Below are positions 56,617 through 64,000 of a stretch of DNA of 64,000 bases, piece after piece; the stretch's first letter is position 1; each line of letters opens with the position of its first letter. Source of the stretch: Pseudaminobacter soli (ex Li et al. 2025). Lineage in GTDB: Bacteria; Pseudomonadota; Alphaproteobacteria; Rhizobiales; Rhizobiaceae. Under the pieces are notes generated by a model, which saw only the letters and a list, made by a program, of their open reading frames with translations, did not search any database and had not been told where the DNA came from. The DNA lies in the NCBI RefSeq assembly GCF_003012705.1, contig NZ_PXYL01000013.1, positions 62,001 to 126,000 of the forward strand, written 5' to 3'. The position numbers and the translations under genes are program-made.

Positions 56617-57585
56617 ATGCTGACCGGTCAGACGCTCCTCTACGGAATTTATGTGCTGGCGGCAGCTGCGGTGATCCTGCTGGTCGAGTCCTTCTACTTG
56701 TCCTATGCCGCGCGGCGGCAGGCGGCGGGGGCAGTGAACCGACGGCTGAAACGTCTGGCCGAGGATGCCCCGGCCGAACAGACGCTCCGCGGGCTTCTGC
56801 GCGAACGCGGGCTGAGCGACACTGGCGATTTCCTGTTCGGCATCATCGCACTCAATCGCCTCTACACGCAGTCGGGCATCACCGGCAGCCCCGTGGCATT
56901 CGCCGCCATGTTCGTCGCGGCGGGGCTGGTTCTGGCTCTGGTGCTGGTCGTGTTCGCCTTTTCGCCGGTGCTGGCGCTGCTGGTCTTCCTGCTGGTCGGC
57001 TTCGTCCTGCCGCTTCTGGTACTCCGTCGAGCCCGCAACAAGCGCATCGCCAAATTTGCCAGGCAATTGCCCGATGCGCTCGACATGATCGTCCGCTCGT
57101 TGCGGGCCGGTCATCCGACCACGGTGGCGATAGGCCTGGTGGCGCGCGAGATGCCGGATCCCATCGGCACGGAATTCGGCATCGTTTCCGACGAGATTAC
57201 CTTCGGCCTCAGCCTCGAGCAGGCGGTGAAGAGGCTTTCCCAACGGGTGGGTTTCGAGGGATTGAACCTGCTCTCCGTGTCGCTGTCCATCCAGGCGAAG
57301 ACCGGCGGCAATCTGACCGAGATCCTGTCGAACCTTTCGGCCGTGCTGCGCGAACGCCAGAAACTGCGCTTGAAGATCCGGGCCCTGTCTGCCGAGGGCC
57401 GCGTCTCAGCCTGGATCATCTCGCTCTTTCCGGTCGCGATGTTCCTCATTCTGCAGCTGATCGCGCCAAGCTATTACGGCCAGGTCTGGGGTAACCCGCT
57501 GATTACGCCAGTCTTCGTCATCTTTGGGGGGTGGGCGCTCCTCGGCGACTTCATCATGTATCGCATGGTCAATTTCGAGATCTGA
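56617..57585 (+). CDS. tadB: Pilus platform protein TadB
   Basis: 322 residues with N- and C-terminal hydrophobic helices and a T2SSF domain (FARQLPDALDMIVRSLRAGH, then GFEGLNLLSVSLSIQAKTGG). The inner-membrane partner of the ATPase. It starts at the first base after the cpaF stop. Confidence 0.9.
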   Translation: MLTGQTLLYGIYVLAAAAVILLVESFYLSYAARRQAAGAVNRRLKRLAEDAPAEQTLRGLLRERGLSDTGDFLFGIIALNRLYTQSGITGSPVAFAAMFVAAGLVLALVLVVFAFSPVLALLVFLLVGFVLPLLVLRRARNKRIAKFARQLPDALDMIVRSLRAGHPTTVAIGLVAREMPDPIGTEFGIVSDEITFGLSLEQAVKRLSQRVGFEGLNLLSVSLSIQAKTGGNLTEILSNLSAVLRERQKLRLKIRALSAEGRVSAWIISLFPVAMFLILQLIAPSYYGQVWGNPLITPVFVIFGGWALLGDFIMYRMVNFEI

Positions 57586-57594
57586 GGGCTGGAT

Positions 57595-58551
57595 ATGAAC
57601 ATTCCCTCCAGCCTCCAGGATTTGGATCTTCTGATCTCGCTCGCGGTATTCACCGCCGCAGCTTCGCTTTTCCTGTTTGCGGCGCTACTGTTTCGGCCGG
57701 TCCTTCAGACGAGGCGCATGCTGGCCCAGGGCTTGCTGGCCGATTCCCCCGTCGATCGGCGTTCGCTGACAGCGCAGGAACAACTGGCCAAGCTTGCCGC
57801 ACAGCGCCCGGTGGATGCCTATTTCAAGGCGCTCGAAAAGGAACGCGGGCAGCCCGATGCGCTGGAGATCAAGCTGTTTCGGGCAGGCTTCTACCAAAAA
57901 AGCGCACCCTTCATTTACTTGCTGTGCCGGATCGGTGGCGTGGTCATAGGGTTTGTGGTCGCGTATCTCGGTCTGTCGCACATCTTGCCGAAGCAGCTTC
58001 CCGGCTTCATCGCCTTTGCCGGCGGAGGCCTTTTCGGGCTCGCCTGCCTCGTCATTCCCAGCATCGCCCTCGACCGCTTCGAGCGGGCGCAGCAGCGGCT
58101 TTATCGCGTCGGTTTTCCCGACTTCATGGACATGATGATCACCTGCGCCGATGCGGGTATGAGCCTGGAAGCGGCTGTCGAGCGCGTGAGCGGCGAACTT
58201 GCGGGCACGCACAAATGGCTGGGCGTCCAGCTGTCGATCATGAACCTCCAGCTGCGGGCGGGAAAGCCATTGCGCGAGGCCTTGCGCGATCTGTCGGATC
58301 GGATCGGGCTCGACGAGGCCCGGTCGCTGGCCGTGCTGTTTCGCCAGTCCGAGGAGTTGGGCACCAGCCTGACTGAAGCTCTGCGCGTCTACAGCGGCGA
58401 GATGCGCAGCCAGCGAATCCTGCGCGCCGAGGACCGTGCGAATTCACTGCCGGTGAAGATGATGATCCCGCTCGGGCTGTGCATCTTCCCGGTGGTGCTG
58501 ATGGTCATCATGCTGCCGGTCATCATCCGAATGAAGGGCGTTTTCTTCTGA
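57595..58551 (+). CDS. tadC: Pilus platform protein TadC
   Basis: 318 residues, paralogous in fold to TadB: two N-terminal helices, a T2SSF domain (GFPDFMDMMITCADAGMSLE, then LSDRIGLDEARSLAVLFRQS) and C-terminal helices (MMIPLGLCIFPVVLMVIMLP). It forms the membrane platform with TadB. Spaced 9 bases from it. Confidence 0.9.
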   Translation: MNIPSSLQDLDLLISLAVFTAAASLFLFAALLFRPVLQTRRMLAQGLLADSPVDRRSLTAQEQLAKLAAQRPVDAYFKALEKERGQPDALEIKLFRAGFYQKSAPFIYLLCRIGGVVIGFVVAYLGLSHILPKQLPGFIAFAGGGLFGLACLVIPSIALDRFERAQQRLYRVGFPDFMDMMITCADAGMSLEAAVERVSGELAGTHKWLGVQLSIMNLQLRAGKPLREALRDLSDRIGLDEARSLAVLFRQSEELGTSLTEALRVYSGEMRSQRILRAEDRANSLPVKMMIPLGLCIFPVVLMVIMLPVIIRMKGVFF

Positions 58552-58609
58552 TCGGATCGGGCTAAAGCGAGAGCAAAAATTGCACCAAAAGGTGCCGGGG
58601 GGACAAGGA

Positions 58610-59152
58610 ATGACAAGGCCAATCCACATTGCCATCGCCGCGTGCCTCATGGGGGTGATGCTTGCCGGCTGCAAGACGGTAGACGACGGCATTGTTCGCA
58701 CCAACGAGCCGACGCCTCCAGAACTCACGGCTTTCGGCGACACCTTCAAGGGGCTGAAAACAGTTTCAGACGTCGAATTCTACGCTTCCGATGAGGCGGT
58801 GGCCCAAGCTACGAACCAGTTTCGGCAGGGCAATTACGGAAATTCCGGCGCGTACTTTTACAAAGCCGTTCTTCTGGCGCCCAATGACGGGGTCGCATGG
58901 CTGGGCCTTGCCGCATCCTGTGATCGTATCCGCCGCTTCGACCTGGCGGACAAGGCCTATCGCCACGCCTTCCAGCAGCTCGGCCCAACTCCGGAATATT
59001 TGAACAACTACGGCTATTCCAACCTGCTGCGCGGTGACCTCCAGGCGGCCCGGAACAATTTCCTGCGCGCCTACGAACTGGTGCCCAACGACCCCACGGT
59101 AAACAATAACCTGCAGCTGCTCTCGTCGAGCGTTCACAACATCGAGCGCTGA
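58610..59152 (+). CDS. tadD: TadD-like TPR lipoprotein
   Basis: 180 residues from ATG 58610. A lipobox (LMGVMLAGCKTVDD) directs it to the membrane. Two or three TPR units follow (AVAQATNQFRQGNYGNSGAY, DGVAWLGLAASCDRIRRFDL, PEYLNNYGYSNLLRGDLQAA). TadD proteins help secretin assembly or stability. The start is chosen because longer readings lack the lipobox context. cpaA follows immediately. Confidence 0.87.
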   Translation: MTRPIHIAIAACLMGVMLAGCKTVDDGIVRTNEPTPPELTAFGDTFKGLKTVSDVEFYASDEAVAQATNQFRQGNYGNSGAYFYKAVLLAPNDGVAWLGLAASCDRIRRFDLADKAYRHAFQQLGPTPEYLNNYGYSNLLRGDLQAARNNFLRAYELVPNDPTVNNNLQLLSSSVHNIER

Positions 59153-59153
59153 C

Positions 59154-59672
59154 ATGCTGATGGCCGTGTCGATCCTGATGAAGCTCATCGCGACGCCGCT
59201 GCTGCTTAAGATCGGCTGGAAGGATTTTGCCACCCAGAAGATCGCGAACAGCGATGTCCTGCTCTTGCTCGCTCTCGGCTTGGCATCGCTGTTTCTCGCG
59301 GCCCTGGCCGAGAATTTCTGGTGGAACCTTGGCCTGAGTGCGATCGCGGGCGCCCTGCTTTTCCTGCTGCTGTTTCCGTTTTGGCTGCTCAGGAAGATCG
59401 GCGCCGGCGACGTCAAGCTGTTGGCCGTGGCGCCGTTGGTCTCGGGTGGGGCCGATCTGCTTATCTTTGCCATCGCGCTGCTGGTCTTCGCACTGATCAC
59501 CGTGACCATCGTGCGCAATCCGATGTTGCTGCCCTCTCCCGCATTCCGCGCCTATATCAAGCACCTGGACCACCAGCGCGTAGTTCCCTTCGGCGTGCCC
59601 ATCTCCGCCGCGCTGCTCGTGACGATTGCGCTGCAGGTTTATGGCCTAGCCTCCAGGCTCATCTTGACGTAG
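59154..59672 (+). CDS. cpaA: Prepilin peptidase CpaA/TadV
   Basis: 172 residues with five or six membrane helices. The two catalytic Asp residues of the type IV prepilin peptidase family are D24 (GWKDFATQKIANS) and D86 in the GxGD motif (IGAGDVKLL). It should cut Flp and the TadE-like subunits. The 3' 150 bases recur as a scar at 21401-21549. Last gene of the plus-strand unit. Confidence 0.9.
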   Translation: MLMAVSILMKLIATPLLLKIGWKDFATQKIANSDVLLLLALGLASLFLAALAENFWWNLGLSAIAGALLFLLLFPFWLLRKIGAGDVKLLAVAPLVSGGADLLIFAIALLVFALITVTIVRNPMLLPSPAFRAYIKHLDHQRVVPFGVPISAALLVTIALQVYGLASRLILT

Positions 59673-59712
59673 CGCCTCGCTGGCGCGGCGTGCTGTTGAT
59701 CGGGGTTGTCGG

Positions 59713-59940
59713 ATGACCGGCGCTGAACTCATGGCCGCGATTGGCTTTGGCCTGACCATAGCCGGTGCGGTCTTCGGTGCCTTCTGGCGCATGTGGGGCT
59801 GATCAAAGAGGCCGGCGACAAGGGCGAGAAGGCGCAGCGCGATCTGGCCGCGCATAAGTTGCATGTGGCCGAAAATTACATCACGAAACAGGGTATGCGC
59901 GAGACTACCGAGCAGCTCATGGAGGCCATTAGCGGTGTGA
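59713..59940 (+). pseudogene. Frameshifted small prophage protein
   Basis: ATG 59713 opens with MTGAELMAAIGFGLTIAGAV and a helix ending FWRMWG, then stops. One base shift later the frame continues as LIKEAGDKGEKAQRDLAAHK, then AENYITKQGMRETTEQLMEA. The full product would be one membrane helix plus a coiled coil, as in small proteins of rhizobial prophage lysis/tail regions. A one-base deletion at about 59797 breaks it. Confidence 0.6.
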
Positions 59941-60207
59941 AAGCCGCCGTGGATGGCGCGTTGACAGGGTGGTCAAGAACCGAGGGAAACCGGCGGGCCG
60001 CGCTCGGACCTGACTACAGCGGCCGTGACGCCCGATCGCCTGATGTTGAGGCGCAGCGCGACCTGGCCGTCAGCGTAGAAACCTGCCCGAGTTGGGCAGG
60101 TTTCTACTCGCCCGAGACGCCGACTCTGGCTTTTAACACGATGAAATCTCCACAAAAGGGAGAGGTCCTCATGCCAACTGGCGACTACCGAAACGTTTGC
60201 AACACAG

Positions 60208-60645
60208 CCAGGCCTGCTCGTCACCCTACGCGGCAAGACCGGCTGGCGCGAGGTCGAGATCGGCCGCGGCTCTTCCGATGCCACCTGCCCGGTCGTGGCC
60301 CTCGAGACCTGGCTGACGTTTGCACGCGTCGCGCACGGGCCGCTGTTCCGACGCGTCGCCGGCCGGGGCAAGTTCGTCGGACCTGATCGGCTCAACGATC
60401 AGGAGGTCGCGCGGCTGGTCAAGAAGGCCGCGCTGGCCGCCGGCGTGCGCGGTAATTTGCCAGAGGGCGAGCGCGCGCAGAAATTCGCCGGCCATTCCTT
60501 GCGCGCCGGCTTGGCCTCCCCGGCCGAGGTCGACGAGCGCCATGTGCAAAAGCAACTCGGCCACGCGAGCGCCGAAATGACCCGCAAATATCGGCGCCGC
60601 CGCGACCGCTTTCGCGTCAATCTCACCAAAGCGGCGGGCCTTTGA
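60208..60645 (+). pseudogene. C-terminal part of a tyrosine recombinase (integrase)
   Basis: The frame carries LLVTLRGKTGWREVEIGRGS and later AGHSLRAGLASPAEV, RHVQKQLGHASAEMTRKY: the H-x-x-R, L-G-H and nucleophilic Tyr motifs of the phage integrase catalytic domain. The first half of the protein, with the first catalytic Arg and the core-binding domain, is absent. A GTG at 60295 could start a short form, but it would not be active. Confidence 0.75.
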
Positions 60646-60661
60646 ATTTCCATGGCCGGCC

Positions 60662-61180
60662 TTAGCGCCAGGACAGCTGATCTTTCGGCAACCGGCCGCT
60701 TGGATCGATGACTGTCACGCGATGCGGTTGGTCGGCTCCCCATTTCCAAAGAACGAGGTTGTTGTCCGCCGCTTCCGCGCCTGGCGCGAAGCTGGGTACC
60801 AGAATGCCGGCCATGTCTTGAGCGACCAACCGGTCATGGATCGACCAGGAACGCGGACGCTCGCCCTCTGCCAGATCGAACATCCATGCACACTCCATCT
60901 CGTCCATCGAGATCTTGGCTTCCGCCCTTCCCTCTTCCGTCGTGAGATCGACGATGTCCTCGCAATCGACTTCGTAGGAACACAGGACACAAGGATCCAT
61001 GCGATGCGCCAATCCCTGAGTAACCTCTTTGATTGCCGTCATGATGCTCAGTCCCAAGTACAATGCCGGGATACCCTTAGGATTGAAACGAGCACCTCTT
61101 ATCGCGGCGCCGTCACCGGATATCGGCTTGAACGACCATTTCGGATCATGGGCACGATAGCAGGTGCCGACAAACCTCAA
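60662..61180 (-). CDS. RES-domain toxin
   Basis: 172 residues of the RES family, which degrades NAD+ in characterised RES-Xre modules. CYRAHDPKWSFKPISGDGAA, FNPKGIPALYLGLSIMTAIK and EVTQG give the conserved Arg and Glu; the fold resembles ADP-ribosyltransferases. The start is a TTG (61180) that overlaps the antitoxin stop (TTGA), so expression depends on the upstream gene. Confidence 0.88.
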   Translation of the reverse strand: MRFVGTCYRAHDPKWSFKPISGDGAAIRGARFNPKGIPALYLGLSIMTAIKEVTQGLAHRMDPCVLCSYEVDCEDIVDLTTEEGRAEAKISMDEMECAWMFDLAEGERPRSWSIHDRLVAQDMAGILVPSFAPGAEAADNNLVLWKWGADQPHRVTVIDPSGRLPKDQLSWR

Positions 61181-61566
61181 GCGAAGCCCCCGAGGGCCAT
61201 GTGATCAAGGTAGTCTCGCACGGCGGCAGCCTTGCCGTCCTTCACAAGCGCCTCGGCAGTGCGATCGCCAAAGGCCGGCAAAGGTTGAGCCCGATACCAG
61301 GCCATCGCCTGCTCCTTGCCACCGGCCCAGACGGCTATCCGGCTGATGATCTCGAGCATCTCGCGAAGGCGGCTCTGCGTCTTGGCGGCACGACTGCGTT
61401 CTGAACGATACAACGCCTCTCGGGCCAACCCGGCGGTTTCGGCCACCTGGCTTTTCGACATGCCAAACCCCGTCGCCACCCGATCAATGGCTATCTTGCC
61501 GGCCTGATCCATATAGGACAAGACAAGCGGCTCTTTGGATGCCGGCAGCTTCAGCGCGTGGGCCAT
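61177..61566 (-). CDS. Xre/MbcA/ParS-type antitoxin
   Basis: 129 residues. An Xre-like HTH (IAIDRVATGFGMSKSQVAET, then AGLAREALYRSER) and a C-terminal DUF2384-like toxin-binding domain (KEQAMAWYRAQPLPAFGDRT, then AEALVKDGKAAAVRDYLDHM) match antitoxins of RES toxins. It precedes and overlaps the toxin gene and likely represses their shared promoter just above 61566. Confidence 0.88.
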   Translation of the reverse strand: MAHALKLPASKEPLVLSYMDQAGKIAIDRVATGFGMSKSQVAETAGLAREALYRSERSRAAKTQSRLREMLEIISRIAVWAGGKEQAMAWYRAQPLPAFGDRTAEALVKDGKAAAVRDYLDHMALGGFA

Positions 61567-61683
61567 TTGCGTTCACCTGTCATATTCATCGACGTGCTTT
61601 CTGTGCAAAATATATGGCGAGCTGCTTCGCATCACAATCCCTTGTCGCGTCCCGCGTTTCAGCAGCCCGACCCGGTTCGGGCG

Positions 61684-61935
61684 TCATCCCACCATCCTCA
61701 CTGAGCTGCCGGCAGCCTTCAACGCCGCCAGCAACATAGGCCCGACCGAAAATTCGCCTGCCCTGGCCTTATCCGTGAGAACGCGCAGATAGCCGCCGGC
61801 GGAGTTGATATGCCGCGCTCTCTGCAAGATGCAGGAAATCACTATCGCCGTTGTTTCCTGCCCCATAACTTCCAGCGCATCCGCATAGGCCGAAGGGCTG
61901 ATCCCGACCCGCCGGCTTGAAAGTTTCCGCCCACC
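61684..61935 (-). pseudogene. 3' fragment of a repABC-plasmid repC gene
   Basis: The minus-strand frame reads VGISPSAYADALEVMGQETT, then QRARHINSAGGYLRVLTDKA and GEFSVGPMLLAALKA, which is the C-terminal domain of RepC replication initiators. About 80 residues remain of roughly 400; the upstream joint is near 61930. No repA, repB or intact repC is in the window. Confidence 0.75.
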
Positions 61936-62140
61936 AACCACCTATGACGGTGGAGCGCCTGCAGGTGTCGGACGAGGCGCTTTGCTTTGCCACCTTTCCT
62001 TCGACTTGCAGTGCAACACGACCAGTGCCTCCTGCCTGTACCACGATCTGGGCGGTGGCGGCAGCTTGGGCATATGTCCCGGTGTAATTGATCGGCAGGC
62101 GGGATGCCTCAGACCGGGAAACAGAAAGGGAATTGCCTCG

Positions 62141-63229
62141 ATGACAACCCGCCTCCTGCCCGGCGATCGGGCTCCCGGTCTGAGGCTCTCGCGTCTCTTC
62201 AATCAACGGCAGCCGCTCTTTGAGGTCACATTCAACCGCCTGAGTGCGGTAGTTCTCTGGAATGCTGGCTGCGCGGGCTGCCTTCCCGCTGTTGGCGAGA
62301 TTGCCGAGTTGGGGGCTGTCCAGAACGTGCCTTGCTACGGTGTTGCTGTGATGGTCCGGGATATCGAACGGACGGCAGCTGCCGCAGAAATGGGCAGCCA
62401 GAAAGCGATAATGGCTCTTGAAGAACGGCCTTCGGCTGTATCCGGGCTAGCCCGTGGTTGGGTTACGCGCCATTGGCTGGAAGCAAGCGGGCAGCCCGGC
62501 TTGCCTGCGGCATTTCTCATTGACGGACGTGGCGTCATCGCCTGGATGGGCGATCCCGCCGAAATCCGAGACGTGCTCCCTGCCTTGGCGAACGGCACAT
62601 GGGACATAGAGGCGGCCCGCGAACGGTGGCGGGCGGCGGTCAGCGACGACGAAATCGCGCAGCTGCGCATAGTCCGGGACGTTACAGACGCGTTGGTGGG
62701 TGGACAGGTCACGACTGCAAGGGAACTGATCGCTGGCGCCGAACGACAGACGCCATCAATCATTTCAGATCCGCAATTTAACGTGCTCAAGTTGCAGGTC
62801 TTGGCGGCCTTGCCGGACTGTGAGGCGGGAGCCGTTTCGCACTACGTCGTTGCGGCTACCAGGTTTCCGGAGGACGAGCGATTCCAGTCGAGCCTCGCAG
62901 CCATCATCGTCGCGAACTTTCATAAGAATACGACCGCGTTACGGACGGTGATCGACCATTTGAGCGTCTTTGACGCAAGGTCCGCTGATGGTGCTGATAG
63001 TCCGCCCGATGGGTCAATGCAGGTTTGGCGTTGGCTCTTCCTGGCAGAGGCACAAGCGCTGGCCGGATTGAATGAAGATGCCAGCGTGCAGCTAAAGCAA
63101 ATAGCTACGCTCTTGCACTCCGACGATTTGCCGGAGCGGGCTCGGAGAAGGGTCGCGTCGGAGATAGCGCGCATCACTGGAAGGATGGAACCTCTAACGC
63201 AACGGCCCCGGGAGCCGTATGAAGCTTAA
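62141..63229 (+). CDS. Thioredoxin-fold (TlpA/redoxin-like) protein with TPR-like C-terminus
   Basis: 362 residues from ATG 62141, with AAAGGGAA upstream. Residues 1-170 resemble a redoxin domain: LLPGDRAPGLRLSRLF, VVLWNAGCAGCLPAVGEIAE with C44-x-x-C47, GLPAAFLIDGRGVIAWMGDP (cis-Pro). The C-terminal half is helical, perhaps TPR-like (LAEAQALAGLNEDASVQLKQ). There is no obvious signal peptide, so it would act in the cytoplasm. A thiol-disulfide or peroxide-linked role is inferred; the partner is unknown. Confidence 0.75.
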   Translation: MTTRLLPGDRAPGLRLSRLFNQRQPLFEVTFNRLSAVVLWNAGCAGCLPAVGEIAELGAVQNVPCYGVAVMVRDIERTAAAAEMGSQKAIMALEERPSAVSGLARGWVTRHWLEASGQPGLPAAFLIDGRGVIAWMGDPAEIRDVLPALANGTWDIEAARERWRAAVSDDEIAQLRIVRDVTDALVGGQVTTARELIAGAERQTPSIISDPQFNVLKLQVLAALPDCEAGAVSHYVVAATRFPEDERFQSSLAAIIVANFHKNTTALRTVIDHLSVFDARSADGADSPPDGSMQVWRWLFLAEAQALAGLNEDASVQLKQIATLLHSDDLPERARRRVASEIARITGRMEPLTQRPREPYEA

Positions 63230-63300
63230 AACCCGGCCCAATTCGTGGGGCCGTGCTTTTGTCATTCACGCCGCCGCTGGTCGGCCATGACGGTTAAATG

Positions 63301-63326
63301 AAAAAGGCCGGGAGCCTCCCGACCTT
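63301..63326 (-). terminator. Intrinsic terminator of the cold-shock gene
   Basis: Read on the minus strand, GGTCGGGAG and CTCCCGGCC pair (one G-T), followed by five T residues. It lies about 80 bases past the cold-shock stop codon. Confidence 0.7.
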
Positions 63327-63406
63327 ATGCTGACGCTTAAACGTCAGCTGAGTGCATCCGTGGTCAAAGACCAACAGCGCAATTGCGTCAGGCCGTCTGC
63401 AGGTTT

Positions 63407-63598
63407 TCAGCTGCGCTTTTTGCCGCTGCGGCGATCCTGCACGATATCGAAAGTCACCTTCTGGCCTTCGACAAGAGCGCGCAGGCCAGAGCGCTCGACT
63501 GCGGAGACGTGTACAAACACGTCCGGCTGCCCATTACCCAGCTCGATAAAGCCAAAGCCTTTGTTGGTGTTGAAGAACTTTACTGTTCCTGTGGCCAT
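63407..63598 (-). CDS. Cold-shock domain protein
   Basis: 63 residues from ATG 63598. Single-stranded nucleic-acid-binding motifs RNP1 (KGFGFIEL) and RNP2 (VFVHVSAVE) are intact, and [12 protein letters not shown] is the usual start. The basic tail ([11 protein letters not shown]) resembles rhizobial CspA paralogs. It binds RNA or ssDNA and acts as a chaperone. A terminator follows. Confidence 0.92.
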   Translation of the reverse strand: MATGTVKFFNTNKGFGFIELGNGQPDVFVHVSAVERSGLRALVEGQKVTFDIVQDRRSGKKRS

Positions 63599-64000
63599 GT
63601 GTTTTCCTGTCAGATCGGAGTTCAATGTCGCCCTGGCCGAGTGCCGAACGGCGAGTTGTCGAAATTGAGAAGGAAGATCGTCAGGGCGCGAAAGCGCAAA
63701 AACAACGTTCGTTAGCAGTTTCGATGCAAAACTATAGGTGCGAGCCTGGATGACGGCAAGCTGCCACGGACTTCGGTGGCCGACTTCCCTATTTCAAGAA
63801 CCGATTTCCTCGTTCTGACTTGCGGTGCGATTGGAGTTATTTTCTTTCTTGCGTGAAATTAGCCATCTTCGCTTCCGGCATTAGCCGCCTCTGTCTCCCG
63901 GGGGGCTTTTTTGTCGCTTTAACCTCGGTTTACCTGACATGACCGCCTGTCCTGCCAAAGATAAACTGCAAGATGATGGTGTCTGTGCCACCTCGGGAGG
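63599..64000. other. Right-edge stretch without a supported gene
   Basis: It holds the presumed 5' leader and promoter of the cold-shock gene. At 63898-63912 a G-rich run followed by six T residues may be part of a terminator. No gene is supported. Confidence 0.4.

Noticed and set aside
55126-57243. Minus-strand open frame of about 705 residues
   Set aside because: Antisense to cpaF and tadB. Its histidine- and aspartate-rich sequence is a mirror translation.

Overview
The window reads as an accessory replicon or genomic-island segment of an alphaproteobacterium of the order Hyphomicrobiales (Rhizobiales). Pointers are a direct-repeat SOS box of the alphaproteobacterial GTTC-N7-GTTC type in front of an imuA-imuB-dnaE2 cassette, a rhizobial-type tad/cpa pilus locus, an Omp25/31-like porin, and a 3' fragment of a repABC-plasmid repC. 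The genus cannot be fixed from the sequence alone.

Layout. (1) 1-4.9 kb: a nuclease-rich, defence-like block with a RecB-like nuclease N-terminus running off the left edge, a small unknown protein, a WYL regulator followed by a HEPN protein, a PD-(D/E)XK nuclease and a T5orf172/DUF5655 protein. The RecB-like gene and the WYL gene share a promoter-proximal element of about 23 bases. (2) 5.2-12.1 kb: a large periplasmic peptidoglycan-binding protein with eight 14-residue repeats, a nonsense-broken SNase gene, an outer-membrane barrel protein and a truncated IS3 element. (3) 12.4-21.2 kb: a sugar/polyol catabolic operon (dhaL, dhaK, ABC importer) with a divergent LacI regulator plus aldo/keto reductase; three LacI-like operators lie between them. 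(4) 21.4-27.4 kb: a cpaA scar, a TetR regulator with twin operators, a betaine-type ABC importer with a double-length permease, and a nucleoside hydrolase. (5) 27.7-31.2 kb: a gene graveyard (M24 peptidase, ABC ATPase, TadG-like, methyltransferase, MaoC and MFS remnants) around an intact msrA. (6) 31.4-37.7 kb: DUF1614 protein and the mutagenic imuA-imuB-dnaE2 cassette. (7) 38.3-46.4 kb: ICMT-like methyltransferase, a protein with 47 GNAN-type tetrapeptide repeats, a degenerate tRNA, small proteins, and NYN and MFS remnants. (8) 46.4-59.7 kb: a complete tad/Flp pilus locus in two divergent transcription units, with an L,D-transpeptidase inside one of them. (9) 59.7-64 kb: phage, integrase and repC remnants, a RES-Xre toxin-antitoxin pair, a thioredoxin-fold protein and a cold-shock protein.

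How it works together. The intact modules are self-contained: SOS-induced mutagenesis, substrate uptake plus kinase, osmolyte/nucleoside-type uptake plus hydrolase, and adhesive pili. They are separated by decayed or mobile DNA. The stretches most likely to hold undescribed biology are the nuclease/HEPN/WYL block at the left end, the 14-residue-repeat periplasmic protein, the GNAN repeat protein and the transporter-nucleoside hydrolase operon. All names rest on motif reading by eye; no database search was run.
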